From JALEFZ01 sp964564415 (lineage in GTDB: Bacteria > Bacteroidota > Bacteroidia > J057): a stretch of 64,000 nt of DNA. Positions 52,521 through 62,298 of this stretch are shown piece by piece. Location of the stretch: positions 186,001 through 250,000 of the forward strand of contig CAZMAV010000001.1 in the NCBI GenBank assembly GCA_964564415.1, read 5' to 3'. A program made the position numbers and the translations under genes. Position 1 is the first letter of the stretch; every line of letters starts with the position of its first letter. The notes under the pieces are model-generated. The model had not been told where the DNA came from. It did not search any database and saw only the letters and a list, made by a program, of their open reading frames with translations.

Positions 52521-54467
52521 CTATTTCTTTCTGCGGCTCTGACGGTTATTTCCTCCACCCTGCTTTTGGCGGTCTTTCATCATCTGCTCCTGCTTTTTCT
52601 GCTGCTTTTCGACCCAGCGTTCCAGGCGAGACTTATTGCCTCCCCCACCTTTGCCGCCTTTTTTACCTTTTTTCTTGGACTGCTTCTGCTTCTGATTCTC
52701 ACGCATTTCGGCGAGAAGCTTTTCATCATTCACGAAGAAGTTTCGAATCACCGTGGTCTGGGTAATCTGAAGAATGTTGGAAGTCAGGTAGTAAAGGCTC
52801 AAACCGGATGCATAGCTGTTGAGGAAAAACAAAAGGAAGACCGGCATGATGTAGGCAATCATCTTAAACTGAGAATTGGCACCCGTAGAGGGCTGAGACT
52901 GCTGGGAGAAATAGGTGTAGATAAAGGTCGAAATCGCCATCAAGAGGGTAAAGAGGGAAAGGTGGTTGCCCAGTATATTGCTAATGATGGGGATATTGGC
53001 CTTCCAGCTGATGATGGAGTCATAGGTAGATAGGTCCTCCGCCCAAAGGAAGGGCTGCTGCCTGAGTTCGACCGACTGTGGGAAGAAGAAAAAGAGGGCG
53101 ATCAAAAAGGGATAAGACAAAAGCATAGGAAGACAGCCCCCAAACATGGATACCCCCATCTCTTTGTAGAGGTTTTGCTTGGCCATCATTTGTTTTTGCT
53201 GATCGTCCTTATATTTCTCATCAATGGCCTTGACTTCGGGGGTTTGGTTGATGACCCGCATCCTTGCCATTGACACATAAGACTTGAAGGAAAGAGGCAG
53301 GACCATCAGGCGAATCATGATCGCTAGGATGATGATGATCAGCCCGTAGCTGTCGATGTATTTTTCAAGAAATTTAAAGACATAGGTGGTCCCCTTGTTG
53401 ATCCAACTGATAAAAGACCAGCCAAGGTCCATTTGCTGTTGGAAGTCAGATTTGTAAGAGACCAGGGTCGTGTACTCATTGGGACCCATGTACATCAGGA
53501 ACTGGTCCTCTACCTCACTTCTTTGATCCAGTTCGATGATCATTCTTGCATCCATGATCCTGGCCACCTCTTCATTTTCAGGGGTGCTCATGGTCACGGT
53601 GGCTGAGCGAAGGGGCTCTTCCGGCTTCATGATCTGGGAAAAGAACTGGCTTTTGAATGAAATCCATTCGACCAGGGAGGGCAGTTTTTCTTTTTCCGTA
53701 TCGTCGCTGGGATTAATCTTGTCCACGTCTCCACCCATTTTGTAGACCATGCCGATTTTGGCCCGCATGTTTTTGATGTCGTACTCGGTCTTGGGAATGT
53801 GAGACTTCCAGTTCATCTCATAGAAGGTTACCTTACCCAGGCCTTCCTTGAGCCCTTTCATTCGTATCTTATAACCCAGGTCGTAATTGTCTCCCTTGAA
53901 GGTATACACCTGATCCAGGTAGCGACCATCATCCAATGCCGCTCTCATGACCAGTTCTTTCTCATCGTCCCCACTCAGGGTAAAGGACTCCTGCTGAGGT
54001 TCAAAGTAGAGGTCCTTGGTATTCAAGGCCCTGTTGTTGAAAGGAAACTGAATGTTGAACTCGTTTTGAGCATTGGGTGCTACGATGGGAAGGGGAAGAG
54101 AATCGTAGGTCTTATAGGTATTGAGGTAAGCTGAGACGATCTTACCTCCCTTTTTAGAAATATTGACTGTAAACTTTTCGGTTTTAAAAGTCAGGGTATC
54201 GTTTTTTCCCGAGGCGAGGCGCCAAAAATCAGAATATTTGTCCTGCATCTGGGCTTCCCGCAAGGAGTCAGAAATCTCTTCGACCTCCTCACTTTGGGTC
54301 TTCAGGCTGTCCTGCGTAGCGGGGTTTTCATCCGGCGTGGGACTTACAACCTCTTTTTTGTTGGCTTGTTGTTCTTTTAATTTCTGGCTGCTTTGAGAAG
54401 AAAAATAAAAAAAGCCAAAGAGCATCAGCCCCATCAACAACAAACCTATATTGGTATTCCTATCCAT
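52521..54467 (-). CDS. yidC: Membrane protein insertase
   Basis: Inserts and folds inner-membrane proteins. 648 residues: N-terminal helix (IGLLLMGLMLFGFFYFSS), a large periplasmic beta domain to about 370, then the conserved helices ('YGLIIIILAIMIRLMVLPLS', 'MFGGCLPMLLSYPFLIALFF', 'SGLSLYYLTSNILQITQT') and a very basic, Lys/Gly-rich C terminus (KKGKKGGKGGGGNKS) as found in ribosome-binding YidC proteins of this phylum. Single gene upstream of pyrG on the same strand order (pyrG then yidC). Confidence 0.97.
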   Translation of the reverse strand: MDRNTNIGLLLMGLMLFGFFYFSSQSSQKLKEQQANKKEVVSPTPDENPATQDSLKTQSEEVEEISDSLREAQMQDKYSDFWRLASGKNDTLTFKTEKFTVNISKKGGKIVSAYLNTYKTYDSLPLPIVAPNAQNEFNIQFPFNNRALNTKDLYFEPQQESFTLSGDDEKELVMRAALDDGRYLDQVYTFKGDNYDLGYKIRMKGLKEGLGKVTFYEMNWKSHIPKTEYDIKNMRAKIGMVYKMGGDVDKINPSDDTEKEKLPSLVEWISFKSQFFSQIMKPEEPLRSATVTMSTPENEEVARIMDARMIIELDQRSEVEDQFLMYMGPNEYTTLVSYKSDFQQQMDLGWSFISWINKGTTYVFKFLEKYIDSYGLIIIILAIMIRLMVLPLSFKSYVSMARMRVINQTPEVKAIDEKYKDDQQKQMMAKQNLYKEMGVSMFGGCLPMLLSYPFLIALFFFFPQSVELRQQPFLWAEDLSTYDSIISWKANIPIISNILGNHLSLFTLLMAISTFIYTYFSQQSQPSTGANSQFKMIAYIMPVFLLFFLNSYASGLSLYYLTSNILQITQTTVIRNFFVNDEKLLAEMRENQKQKQSKKKGKKGGKGGGGNKSRLERWVEKQQKKQEQMMKDRQKQGGGNNRQSRRKK

Positions 54468-54696
54468 AAATGAAAAAAGTCAAAGCTGTTTGACTCAGGG
54501 ACGAGTGCCTGCTACCTATATTGTCCGCAAAGGGTAAAACAGCAAAATCTTGTTATTGAAAGTGCAAATTTAGTCAAGTTTTTCTCCCTAAAAAAAACGA
54601 ATACCGAGTTCTTACTTAATGAGCAAGAAAAAAACCTACAGGTTTGAATCCTGAGGTAAAAAAATCATCAAACAAACTCCAAAGGATAGACATTGT

Positions 54697-56343
54697 TCAT
54701 TCTTTCAACTCTTCTATTTCGTTGTCTTCCTGATTTTTGTGGGCGTGGGCAGCACGAATCAATGCCTGAAAAAGAGGGTGGGGAGTTTCCACCGTGCTTC
54801 TGTACTCGGGATGAAACTGCGTCCCAACAAAGAAGGGATGTTTGGGAATCTCTACAATTTCCACCAGGCCTGTTTGAGGATTTCTTCCCGTCATGCGCAT
54901 GCCGGCTTGTTCGAAGTCCTTGACAAAGCGGTTGTTGATCTCGTAGCGATGGCGGTGGCGCTCCCGGATCATCTCACGGGCATAGGCTTCGCGGACGATA
55001 GAATCCTTAGCCAACTGGCACTCGTATTCGCCGAGGCGCATGGTTCCCCCCAACTGCTTGACCTTTTTTTGTTCTTCCATCAGGTCGATGACCGGATAAG
55101 GTGTCTCAGGATCAAATTCAATACTGTGGGCCTGTACAAATCCCAGTACATGGTTGGCAAATTCGATCATGGCGATCTGCATTCCCAGACATATTCCCAA
55201 AAAGGGAACCTGATGCTCCCGGGCAAACTTTACGGCGTAGATTTTGCCTTCTATTCCCCTTTCTCCAAAGCCGGGAGCTACCAAGATACCATGAAGGCCC
55301 TTGAGGACACGCTCGTGGTTTTCGGCAGTAATGTCTTCGGAGTGAATCCAGGAAATATTGACTTTGAGTTCCTCCTCCGCTCCGGCAATTTTCAGGGCCT
55401 CCGAAATGGAGAGGTAGGAATCATGAAGTTCTACATATTTACCCACCAAGCCGATATTTACCTCGTCAAGGGGGTTTTTAAGCCTGGAGACAAAATCTTT
55501 CCAGTAGGATAGGTCAGGCTCCTGACCCATTTCTAAGTCCAGCATTTTTAGGACCACCCGATCCAGATTTTCTTTTTTGAGCAAAAAGGGAACCTCGTAA
55601 ATGGAGGGGGCGTTGAGATTTTCGATGACGGCTTCCAGCCTTACATTACAAAAGCGAGCGACTTTGGCCCTTACTTCTGGTGGGATGCGAACCTCAGAGC
55701 GGCATACCAGGATGTCAGGCTGTACGCCGGACTGTAGCAGGGTCTTAACCGAGTGCTGGGTCGGCTTGGTCTTGAGTTCACCCACCGCTGCCAGATAGGG
55801 AACCAGGGTCAGGTGGACAACAAGAACATTTTCAGGACCATGGTCAAAGCGAAACTGCCTCAGGGCCTCGATATAAGGCAGAGATTCGATATCCCCTACG
55901 GTGCCCCCGATCTCGGTGATGATGATGTCGTAGTCGTTGTTTTTGTTAAGCAAACGAAAACGACGCTTAATTTCGTCGGTAATGTGTGGAACGACTTGAA
56001 CGGTTTTTCCCTTGTAGTCGCCCAAACGCTCCCGATGTATGACCGTCTGGTAGATTCTTCCCGTCGTAACGTTGTTGGCTTGAGAGGTGGCGATGTTCAG
56101 AAAACGCTCATAGTGCCCCAGATCAAGGTCGGTTTCAGCCCCGTCGTAGGTCACGTAGCACTCGCCGTGCTCATAGGGATTGAGGGTTCCGGGATCTATG
56201 TTGATGTAGGGATCGAATTTCTGAATAGAAACACCGTAGCTCCTGAGCTGCAGCAGTTTAGCCAGAGAAGCTGCCAGAATCCCCTTGCCCAGTGAGGAAG
56301 TTACCCCTCCCGTTACGAATATATATCTTGGTACCTTTGCCAT
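54697..56343 (-). CDS. pyrG: CTP synthase
   Basis: Makes CTP from UTP using glutamine. 548 residues: amidoligase domain with 'FVTGGVTSSLGKGILAASLA' and 'NIDPGTLNPYEHGECYVTYD', 'ITEIGGTVGDIES', then the glutamine amidotransferase domain with 'VPFLGICLGMQIAMIEFANH' (Cys nucleophile) and 'VGTQFHPEY' (His/Glu). Standard length. The usual 'GVVSSLGKG' reads 'GVTSSLGKG', a harmless-looking change. Confidence 0.98.
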   Translation of the reverse strand: MAKVPRYIFVTGGVTSSLGKGILAASLAKLLQLRSYGVSIQKFDPYINIDPGTLNPYEHGECYVTYDGAETDLDLGHYERFLNIATSQANNVTTGRIYQTVIHRERLGDYKGKTVQVVPHITDEIKRRFRLLNKNNDYDIIITEIGGTVGDIESLPYIEALRQFRFDHGPENVLVVHLTLVPYLAAVGELKTKPTQHSVKTLLQSGVQPDILVCRSEVRIPPEVRAKVARFCNVRLEAVIENLNAPSIYEVPFLLKKENLDRVVLKMLDLEMGQEPDLSYWKDFVSRLKNPLDEVNIGLVGKYVELHDSYLSISEALKIAGAEEELKVNISWIHSEDITAENHERVLKGLHGILVAPGFGERGIEGKIYAVKFAREHQVPFLGICLGMQIAMIEFANHVLGFVQAHSIEFDPETPYPVIDLMEEQKKVKQLGGTMRLGEYECQLAKDSIVREAYAREMIRERHRHRYEINNRFVKDFEQAGMRMTGRNPQTGLVEIVEIPKHPFFVGTQFHPEYRSTVETPHPLFQALIRAAHAHKNQEDNEIEELKE

Positions 56344-56572
56344 GCCTGATTAAAAAACTCTGACTAAGGTAAGTCGCTTTAGTGAAAATGGGAAATATAA
56401 TCCTATGTAAGCAGGCACATATGTCAAGCAGATATGTTCAGACCTTATATATTTACCTAAAAATGGACATTCAGCCCCTTTTCATTACCTATATTATATT
56501 TTCCAATTATAGTAATTTATAAATTATTATAATTAATGGTTTTTGGGATCAACAAATCCTAATTACCTCTGC

Positions 56573-57091
56573 ATGAAGAAAATCTTGCTCTTCTTCCTTC
56601 TACTCTCTCCCTTTGTTTCTATCCCTTGTCAAAATGTGCTTTTCCTTCCCTTCGGCCAGACCCGGGAGGAAATCAAGGAGCAATTTCAGGACAAAGACTA
56701 TGTCAAGCGTGTCTTTTACGGAAATGAAATTATAGAATCACAGGTCAGTTTCAAGCAAAAAATGCGCTATCACCTTAAGGACGATCTTCTTTATGCGGTG
56801 GAGGATGAGCGCCAATATGTCAATAAAAAGGAGGCAGAGCGGGTCATCCAAGCCTGTTTGGAATACATGAAAATGGGCAGCCGGAAGGCCCATGTCATGA
56901 GCAACAAGGGAGGGCTCACCCACTACGCACTCCTGGAAACCAATCGCGTTGTAGAGTTTTGGGTAGAGAAGAAAAGAATCGGCTGGCGGCAGCATGAATA
57001 TACCCTTACCCTAAAGGTAACCAGCAGGTATCATGGCCCCAGAAGCAAAACAGAGGCTTTAGCAGCCATGGTAGCCGAGAAGATGAATTAG
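56573..57091 (+). CDS. Exported hypothetical protein (172 aa)
   Basis: Not recognised. The ATG at 56573 gives a signal peptide (ILLFFLLLSPFVSIPCQ); an earlier in-frame start at 56543 is less likely. The mature part is charged: 'FGQTREEIKEQFQDKDYVKR' and 'RVIQACLEYMKMGSRKAH' suggest an alpha/beta fold. Bacteroidota often have such small exported proteins; no enzyme motif. Convergent with the PAP2 gene 1 bp away. Confidence 0.65.
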   Translation: MKKILLFFLLLSPFVSIPCQNVLFLPFGQTREEIKEQFQDKDYVKRVFYGNEIIESQVSFKQKMRYHLKDDLLYAVEDERQYVNKKEAERVIQACLEYMKMGSRKAHVMSNKGGLTHYALLETNRVVEFWVEKKRIGWRQHEYTLTLKVTSRYHGPRSKTEALAAMVAEKMN

Positions 57092-57092
57092 C

Positions 57093-57659
57093 CTAGGTTT
57101 GGGGTCTTAACCATTTAATCAAGACTGCTCCCAGGCCCCAACCTACCGCTAAACCAATGAGGGCACCGACAATTACGTCTCCCGGATAGTGGACCCCCAA
57201 ATATATCCGGCTGTATGCCACCAGTCCGGCCGAGAAAAATAGCCCCAGTTTCCAGCTTCTCCTTCTGAAAATCATGGAAAAGAAGGCCGCCAGCCCAAAG
57301 AAGTTGGCGGCGTGAGAGGAGGCAAAGCCGTATTTACCTCCGCACTTATTGTGTACCTGCTTGACCTCGAAAGGCAGTTTTACATCCTCCTGACAGGGCC
57401 GATAGCGTTTGACAGTAGGTTTGAGCAAAGATGAGGTACTTTGATCCGTGATCGTGATCAGAAGGCCAAGAGCCAGGACAACCAGGAAGAAGGATCGAAG
57501 GGTGTAGGTCCTGATCAGGCGATAGATGATAAAAAGATAAGCAGGTATCCAAAACCACTTGGTGGAGATCAGGTACATCAACTCATCCATCCAGGGATGA
57601 TGGGCCCGGTTGATCAGGTGAAAGAGTTCGACGTCCCATTGTACCAATTGGTCCAGCAT
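57093..57659 (-). CDS. PAP2 family phosphatase, copy 1
   Basis: 188 residues, about five to six membrane helices. The three PAP2 motifs: 'KPTVKRYRPCQ' (K-x6-RP), 'SSHAANFFG' (SxH region) and 'YSRIYLGVHYPGDVIVG' (R-x5-H-x3-D). Likely dephosphorylates undecaprenyl pyrophosphate or a lipid phosphate at the outer face of the inner membrane. 4 bp after a second PAP2 gene (convergent direction the same), so the two form an operon. Confidence 0.88.
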   Translation of the reverse strand: MLDQLVQWDVELFHLINRAHHPWMDELMYLISTKWFWIPAYLFIIYRLIRTYTLRSFFLVVLALGLLITITDQSTSSLLKPTVKRYRPCQEDVKLPFEVKQVHNKCGGKYGFASSHAANFFGLAAFFSMIFRRRSWKLGLFFSAGLVAYSRIYLGVHYPGDVIVGALIGLAVGWGLGAVLIKWLRPQT

Positions 57660-57663
57660 AAGC

Positions 57664-58410
57664 CTAAAGTCCGTAATAGCGCATCATCACGAGGATCATT
57701 CCCAAAAAGAGGGCAACAATTGCCATCATGGCAGCAGAGATTCGCAGGTAAAGCAAGCTTTTTTCCTTGTCGATTCCCTCTAGCCTTCTACCCAAAGGTA
57801 AGCCTATACCTGTACTGATAAGGCTACCCAGGAGGGTTCCAATCACCACATCCCCCAAAAAATGTACGCCGATGTAAAGACGGGTCATGGCGACTGTAAT
57901 GGCAAGTAAAGCCAGAAGTAATCCCTGCCAGGCTTTGGAAGGAGCCAGGGCATAGGTAAACAGAGTCATAGCTCCTGCTATGGCAGCACTATGTCCGGAA
58001 GGAAAGGCATGATACCTGATTAAGGAAAGACTGTTATAAAAAAAGTCGGATTTGTCAGAAAATACTACTAAAGGGCGATCCCATTCTTCAAATATGATAT
58101 TCTTACATAGAAGAATGACCAAAAGTATAGCCAGGAAACTTGCCAGCAAGGCCCAAATCCACTCTCCCTTATGAGGTGCGAGCAGGACACCCAGCAAACC
58201 AAACAAGATAAGGCCATCACCCAGGTGTGTCAGGTGAGGGGCCAGTAGATCCCCCAAAGGAAAGCGCTGTCTGTTGAGCCAAAGAAAGCTACCTTCATAG
58301 CCCATTCCTATCCAAAGTCCTACCCCGATCAGCCAAAAAAGCAGGAGGGTAGCCCAGTAGGCCTGAAGTCCGGAAGTAGATCTATGTAGCCCAATGAAGT
58401 CTTTCCACAT
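57664..58410 (-). CDS. PAP2 family phosphatase, copy 2
   Basis: 248 residues. 'KNIIFEEWDRP', 'FPSGHSAAIAGAMTL' and 'MTRLYIGVHFLGDVVIG' are the three PAP2 motifs, with the catalytic histidines in place. It has more membrane helices than copy 1 and an extra C-terminal helix. First gene of the pair. Substrate not predictable. Confidence 0.88.
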   Translation of the reverse strand: MWKDFIGLHRSTSGLQAYWATLLLFWLIGVGLWIGMGYEGSFLWLNRQRFPLGDLLAPHLTHLGDGLILFGLLGVLLAPHKGEWIWALLASFLAILLVILLCKNIIFEEWDRPLVVFSDKSDFFYNSLSLIRYHAFPSGHSAAIAGAMTLFTYALAPSKAWQGLLLALLAITVAMTRLYIGVHFLGDVVIGTLLGSLISTGIGLPLGRRLEGIDKEKSLLYLRISAAMMAIVALFLGMILVMMRYYGL

Positions 58411-58479
58411 GGATGATGGGATTCTTAAGGCCTTATCTGGCCTCTGTTTTCTTACAAACTAAGCCCAAAATCAGCTACT

Positions 58480-58992
58480 TTAAAAATCGGAGTCGTCAAA
58501 CCAATAGATGGCCTTCCAGGGTGCAGCGGGATTGCCCTTGATCAGGCGAAAGCGAGCCCTGCCCGAGCCTGAAAAGGTCCCTTTATCTTCTGTCTCTATG
58601 GTCAGGTTAAAATTGCGGAGGACCAGGGCGTCAGTGGCAGTAGAATCCAATTCCACATAAAAATTCCAGTCCAGGTTGATCTGCAGGCTCGACTGAAAAA
58701 GATTAAAAGCCGTCAACAGCTCCGTGGCCCTGTCCCAACTCACCTCCTGGCCTAGTTCCTGATCATAGTATTCAAAGATGAAATCACGTGAGAAAAGATT
58801 GCCATAAAGAGCTGTATCTCGCAGTTCATAAGCATTTTTAAAACGTCGAAAAAAACCGTCTACCGTAGTAGGATCGCCCAGGAGGTTTACCTGAGCCAGG
58901 CCATCGGGATCGTAGGATGGGGCAAAGGGATTGCAAGCCATCAAGCCTATGCAAATAAATACCAGCCCCGTTCCTATTCCCAGTTTTCCCAT
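58480..58992 (-). CDS. NTF2-like lipoprotein, copy 1
   Basis: The ATG at 58992 gives a lipobox (GLVFICIGLMAC, Cys19). The rest looks like an NTF2/SnoaL-type cone fold: 'VDGFFRRFKNAYELRDTALY', 'LFSRDFIFEYYDQELGQEVS', and 'WKAIYWFDDSDF'. No enzyme motif. Starts within 2 bp of the stop codon of the next lipoprotein gene, with a similar layout: likely a paralogous, co-expressed pair. Function unknown. Confidence 0.75.
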   Translation of the reverse strand: MGKLGIGTGLVFICIGLMACNPFAPSYDPDGLAQVNLLGDPTTVDGFFRRFKNAYELRDTALYGNLFSRDFIFEYYDQELGQEVSWDRATELLTAFNLFQSSLQINLDWNFYVELDSTATDALVLRNFNLTIETEDKGTFSGSGRARFRLIKGNPAAPWKAIYWFDDSDF

Positions 58993-58993
58993 A

Positions 58994-59560
58994 TTATTGA
59001 ATGTAAGCAAGTTTGAGTTCGCTCCAACTGGAATCCGGAGCTGTCTCAATGTCGGTCCAGCGGTGAATTTCCCATTCGTTGAACTCGTTGAGCTTGACCA
59101 CGATTTGTAAATGCCCCTTGAAGAGGGTCGTCAGTTCTTCTCTGCGATGGTTGATCCGCATGAGGTAGCTCCCGATATACCTAAGGCTATCACTGCTCAC
59201 ATCTTGCAAGTCCAGTTCATTGAATATCACAGAGTTTCCGGAGTTGACAGAGAGGTCTGTCAACAGGTTGTCCAGGTAGGTCCTTTCGTCAAGAGCCGAC
59301 CAATTGATCCAGATGCTCTCATTGTTGTTGAGCAGGCGGGCTACAGGGAAAAACAGGAGAGAATCCTGGTTGAAGCAGCGCAGGTAGTTTTGGGTATTGC
59401 CATCCAAAATAGAGCGCCTAAGGTTGTCCAACAAAATTTCATAGTCCGTAGGGCTTACCCAGTCGGAATTGATGCTATTGGGATTCTCGACCTGCCTGAT
59501 TTGAAAGCAACCTGGCAAAAGCATTGATAAGCAGCCTGTTAAAATAAGAATTAGGCGCAT
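58994..59560 (-). CDS. NTF2-like lipoprotein, copy 2
   Basis: 188 residues with lipobox 'LSMLLPGC' (Cys18). 'ILLDNLRRSILDGNTQNYLR' and 'FKGHLQIVVKLNEFNEWEIH' give the same fold as copy 1, with the C-terminal 'WEIHRWTDIETAPDSSWSEL' block. First gene of the pair. No named function. Confidence 0.75.
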   Translation of the reverse strand: MRLILILTGCLSMLLPGCFQIRQVENPNSINSDWVSPTDYEILLDNLRRSILDGNTQNYLRCFNQDSLLFFPVARLLNNNESIWINWSALDERTYLDNLLTDLSVNSGNSVIFNELDLQDVSSDSLRYIGSYLMRINHRREELTTLFKGHLQIVVKLNEFNEWEIHRWTDIETAPDSSWSELKLAYIQ

Positions 59561-59659
59561 AAAAGATCAATTATTATTCCACATTCCATCGAAAGATAGC
59601 TTTTTTTGAAAGAAATTATGGTCGCCGGGCTTAACTATTTCAGATTTCCTTGGTATTAT

Positions 59660-59673
59660 TGACCAACCGGTCA
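59660..59673. promoter_or_regulatory. Operator-like palindrome upstream of tetR
   Basis: TGACCAACCGGTCA: TGACC and GGTCA as inverted repeat with four bases between, 20 bp before the tetR start. Typical shape of a TetR-family operator, so the regulator probably controls its own operon. Confidence 0.6.
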
Positions 59674-59693
59674 TTCATAAAACTACTTCATTC

Positions 59694-60278
59694 ATGAGTC
59701 CAAGGAGTCGGGCACAATTCGAAGAGATGCGTCAAAACAGCAGAAAAGCCATTTTGGAAGCTGCTTTCGAATTATTTGCCAAAAAGGGATTTCACAATAC
59801 TTCCGTCGAACAGATTCGCAAGAAAGCAGGGGTATCCAAGGGTCTGGTCTACAATTATTTTAAAAAAAAAGAGGACCTAATGGAAAGAATCATCATGCTT
59901 AAGATCGAAGAAGGTGAGGCCCTCATGAAGGAAATATTCGACATGACTGATTCCAGAGCAAAGCTCAAGGCCATGATTGATCTCAGCATTAAATACCTGG
60001 AAGAAGACCTCAAAGAAATACAGTTTTTGATAGGGCTTTCTTTACAGCTCCACGATTTTCCCAAGTTGGAAGAGATCATCCTTGCAAGGTATTCTTCGAT
60101 GATGCCGGCTTTGATGGAGATCTTTAAGGGAATGGACCACCCCTACCCCGATGCGGAAGCCCACTTTTTGGCGGCCTATTTTGACGGCCTTGGCCAACAA
60201 AAAATTGTGCTGAGAGATGCCCTGGACCTGGAAATCATACGACAATACTTGTATCGCAAATACCAACTATCAGAATAA
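59694..60278 (+). CDS. TetR family transcriptional regulator
   Basis: 194 residues; the N-terminal HTH is clear: 'ILEAAFELFAKKGFHNTSVE' then 'QIRKKAGVSKGLVYNYFKKK'. The C-terminal ligand domain is variable, as usual. Heads a likely operon with a LolA-like protein and two permeases; 14 bp before the next gene. A palindrome lies upstream of the start. Confidence 0.93.
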   Translation: MSPRSRAQFEEMRQNSRKAILEAAFELFAKKGFHNTSVEQIRKKAGVSKGLVYNYFKKKEDLMERIIMLKIEEGEALMKEIFDMTDSRAKLKAMIDLSIKYLEEDLKEIQFLIGLSLQLHDFPKLEEIILARYSSMMPALMEIFKGMDHPYPDAEAHFLAAYFDGLGQQKIVLRDALDLEIIRQYLYRKYQLSE

Positions 60279-60292
60279 CAACCATCGCCATT

Positions 60293-61045
60293 ATGAAACC
60301 CAATTATTTGTTAATCATTATTTTTCCTCTACTCCTGCTTTCTTTTGGGAAGGCTCAAAATGCAGCCGATATCCTCAGAAAGTCTGAAGACCAGCGCAGG
60401 GGCATAAAAAGTTCGGTTGCCGAAATGTCCATGACCATTGTCAGGCCCAATTGGACCCGGACCATGAGCATGAAGACCTGGTCAAAGGGAGACGATTACA
60501 CCCTGATTTTGGTAACAGCCCCCGCCCGGGATAAAGGTAGTGCCACCCTCAAGCGCGAAAAGGAGGTGTGGAACTGGCTGCCCAAGATTGAGCGAACGGT
60601 CAAACTTCCCCCTTCGATGATGTCCCAGTCCTGGATGGGTTCCGACCTGACCCATGACGACCTGGTACGAGAAGTTTCTTTGGTCGAAGACTACGAACAT
60701 CAAATCCTGGGCACTGAGACCATTAAGGATAGAAAGTGCTGGAAGATTGAACTCATTCCCCATGAGGATGTCCCCATTGTATGGGCCAAAATCATCCTTT
60801 TTATCGATCAGGAGGACTATCTTCAGATGAAGACAGAGTACTATGATGAAGACGCTGCCCTGGTCAATGTCTTCAAAGCCACCCAAATCGGACAACTGGG
60901 GGGACGAACCCTGGCTACCCGACTCGAACTTATTCCCATGGAAGAAGAAGGACACAAGACTGTCCTGGCATACAAGTCCATTAACTTCAACCAAGCCTTA
61001 AAGGAATCCTTTTTCAGTGTCCAAAACATGAAGCGAATCCGATGA
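60293..61045 (+). CDS. LolA-like outer-membrane lipoprotein-sorting protein
   Basis: 250 residues with signal peptide (YLLIIIFPLLLLSFGKA). The mature protein has the YlaF/LolA-like fold ('RKSEDQRRGIKSSVAEMSMT', 'TWSKGDDYTLILVTAPARDK', 'EVWNWLPKIERTVKLPPSMM', 'DDLVREVSLVEDYEH') typical of the 'outer membrane lipoprotein-sorting protein' group that travels with MacB/LolE-type permeases. Likely a periplasmic carrier of lipid or lipoprotein in the same export system as the two permeases that follow. Confidence 0.88.
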   Translation: MKPNYLLIIIFPLLLLSFGKAQNAADILRKSEDQRRGIKSSVAEMSMTIVRPNWTRTMSMKTWSKGDDYTLILVTAPARDKGSATLKREKEVWNWLPKIERTVKLPPSMMSQSWMGSDLTHDDLVREVSLVEDYEHQILGTETIKDRKCWKIELIPHEDVPIVWAKIILFIDQEDYLQMKTEYYDEDAALVNVFKATQIGQLGGRTLATRLELIPMEEEGHKTVLAYKSINFNQALKESFFSVQNMKRIR

Positions 61046-61065
61046 TCCATCCATAACTCACACTT

Positions 61066-62283
61066 ATGTTAACCAAAATTGCCTGGCGGAACCTATGGCG
61101 AAACAGAAGGAGGACCTTCATCACCATGGCTTCCATCTTTTTTGCCGTACTCCTGGCCATATTCATGCGCTCCATGCAAGAGGGCGTATACGACCAGATG
61201 ATCGATAATTCCGTCCGTTTTTACCGGGGCTATGCCCAGGTGCATCAGCAGGGGTACTGGGAGGAGCAGTACATCGACAATACCTTCGAAAATGTGGAAG
61301 GTCTGGAAGAAGCTGTAAGAGAGCACCCCGAAGTCAGCCTGGTCGTACCCAGGCTGGAATCTCCCATGATGGCCTCCACAGGGCCGAGTTCCCGCTTTGC
61401 CCAGGTTATAGGTATAGATCCAGACAGAGAAGACGGCCTTACCATGCTCAAGGCTAAGTTGGTACAAGGCGAATACCTGGAAGCAGATGACAAAGCTCTC
61501 CTCATTGGTGTAGGCCTGGCAGAAAAACTCAAGCTGACCCTGGGGGACACCCTCATCCTTTTGGGCCAGGGATTTCATGGGGTACAGGCCTACGATCAAT
61601 ACAGGATAAAGGGCATGGTCAAATTTGGAAACCCGGAGCAAAACAAGCGCATGATCTACCTCCCCATCAAGGCTGCCCAACGACTTTTTGCAGCTCCCGA
61701 CCGCCTTACGGCCTTTGCCCTGGAAGTAAGCAACAGAAGGGTATCCGACGATGTCGTAAGAGACCTACAGGCCAAGCTCGACACACAGACCTACGAAGTC
61801 ATGGACTGGCGAGAAATGGACAAGGAACTGCTCAACTTTATCGAGGCAGACCGAGCCGGAGGGGTCCTGGTCATGTACATTCTCTACGTCATCATCGGAT
61901 TTGGCATCTTCGGTACAGCCCTAATGATGATTTCGGAGCGGCAGTATGAGTTTGGGGTGCAAATCGCTATAGGGATGAAAAAGCGACAATTGGCGCTCAC
62001 CCTGATCCTGGAAATGCTTTTCCTAGGCCTCATGGCCGTAGGACTGGGAGGCATTATTGGAAGTCCAGTACAGTATTTTTTCAATAAAAATCCAATCTAC
62101 CTGGGCTCCGAAATGGGAGAAACCTATGAATCCTTCAACATTGAGCCTATCATTCCTCTCTCTACTGATCCGAGCATCCTCATTCAGCAGGCCCTGACCG
62201 TCTTTTTGATGGTCCTCGTCATTATGATTTATCCCTTGTACAAATTATACCGCATCAAGCCCGTAGAAGCCATGCGGGCCTAA
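61066..62283 (+). CDS. ABC transporter permease (FtsX/LolE type), first
   Basis: 405 residues: one N-terminal membrane helix with the typical start 'TKIAWRNLWRNRRRTFITMA', a large periplasmic MacB-like domain, and three C-terminal helices ending 'PLYKLYRIKPVEAMRA'. The ATPase subunit is not seen and may lie beyond the window. 15 bp before the second permease: one operon. LolCE-like pairs move lipoproteins from the inner membrane. Confidence 0.92.
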   Translation: MLTKIAWRNLWRNRRRTFITMASIFFAVLLAIFMRSMQEGVYDQMIDNSVRFYRGYAQVHQQGYWEEQYIDNTFENVEGLEEAVREHPEVSLVVPRLESPMMASTGPSSRFAQVIGIDPDREDGLTMLKAKLVQGEYLEADDKALLIGVGLAEKLKLTLGDTLILLGQGFHGVQAYDQYRIKGMVKFGNPEQNKRMIYLPIKAAQRLFAAPDRLTAFALEVSNRRVSDDVVRDLQAKLDTQTYEVMDWREMDKELLNFIEADRAGGVLVMYILYVIIGFGIFGTALMMISERQYEFGVQIAIGMKKRQLALTLILEMLFLGLMAVGLGGIIGSPVQYFFNKNPIYLGSEMGETYESFNIEPIIPLSTDPSILIQQALTVFLMVLVIMIYPLYKLYRIKPVEAMRA

Positions 62284-62298
62284 TTCAAAATAAAACTT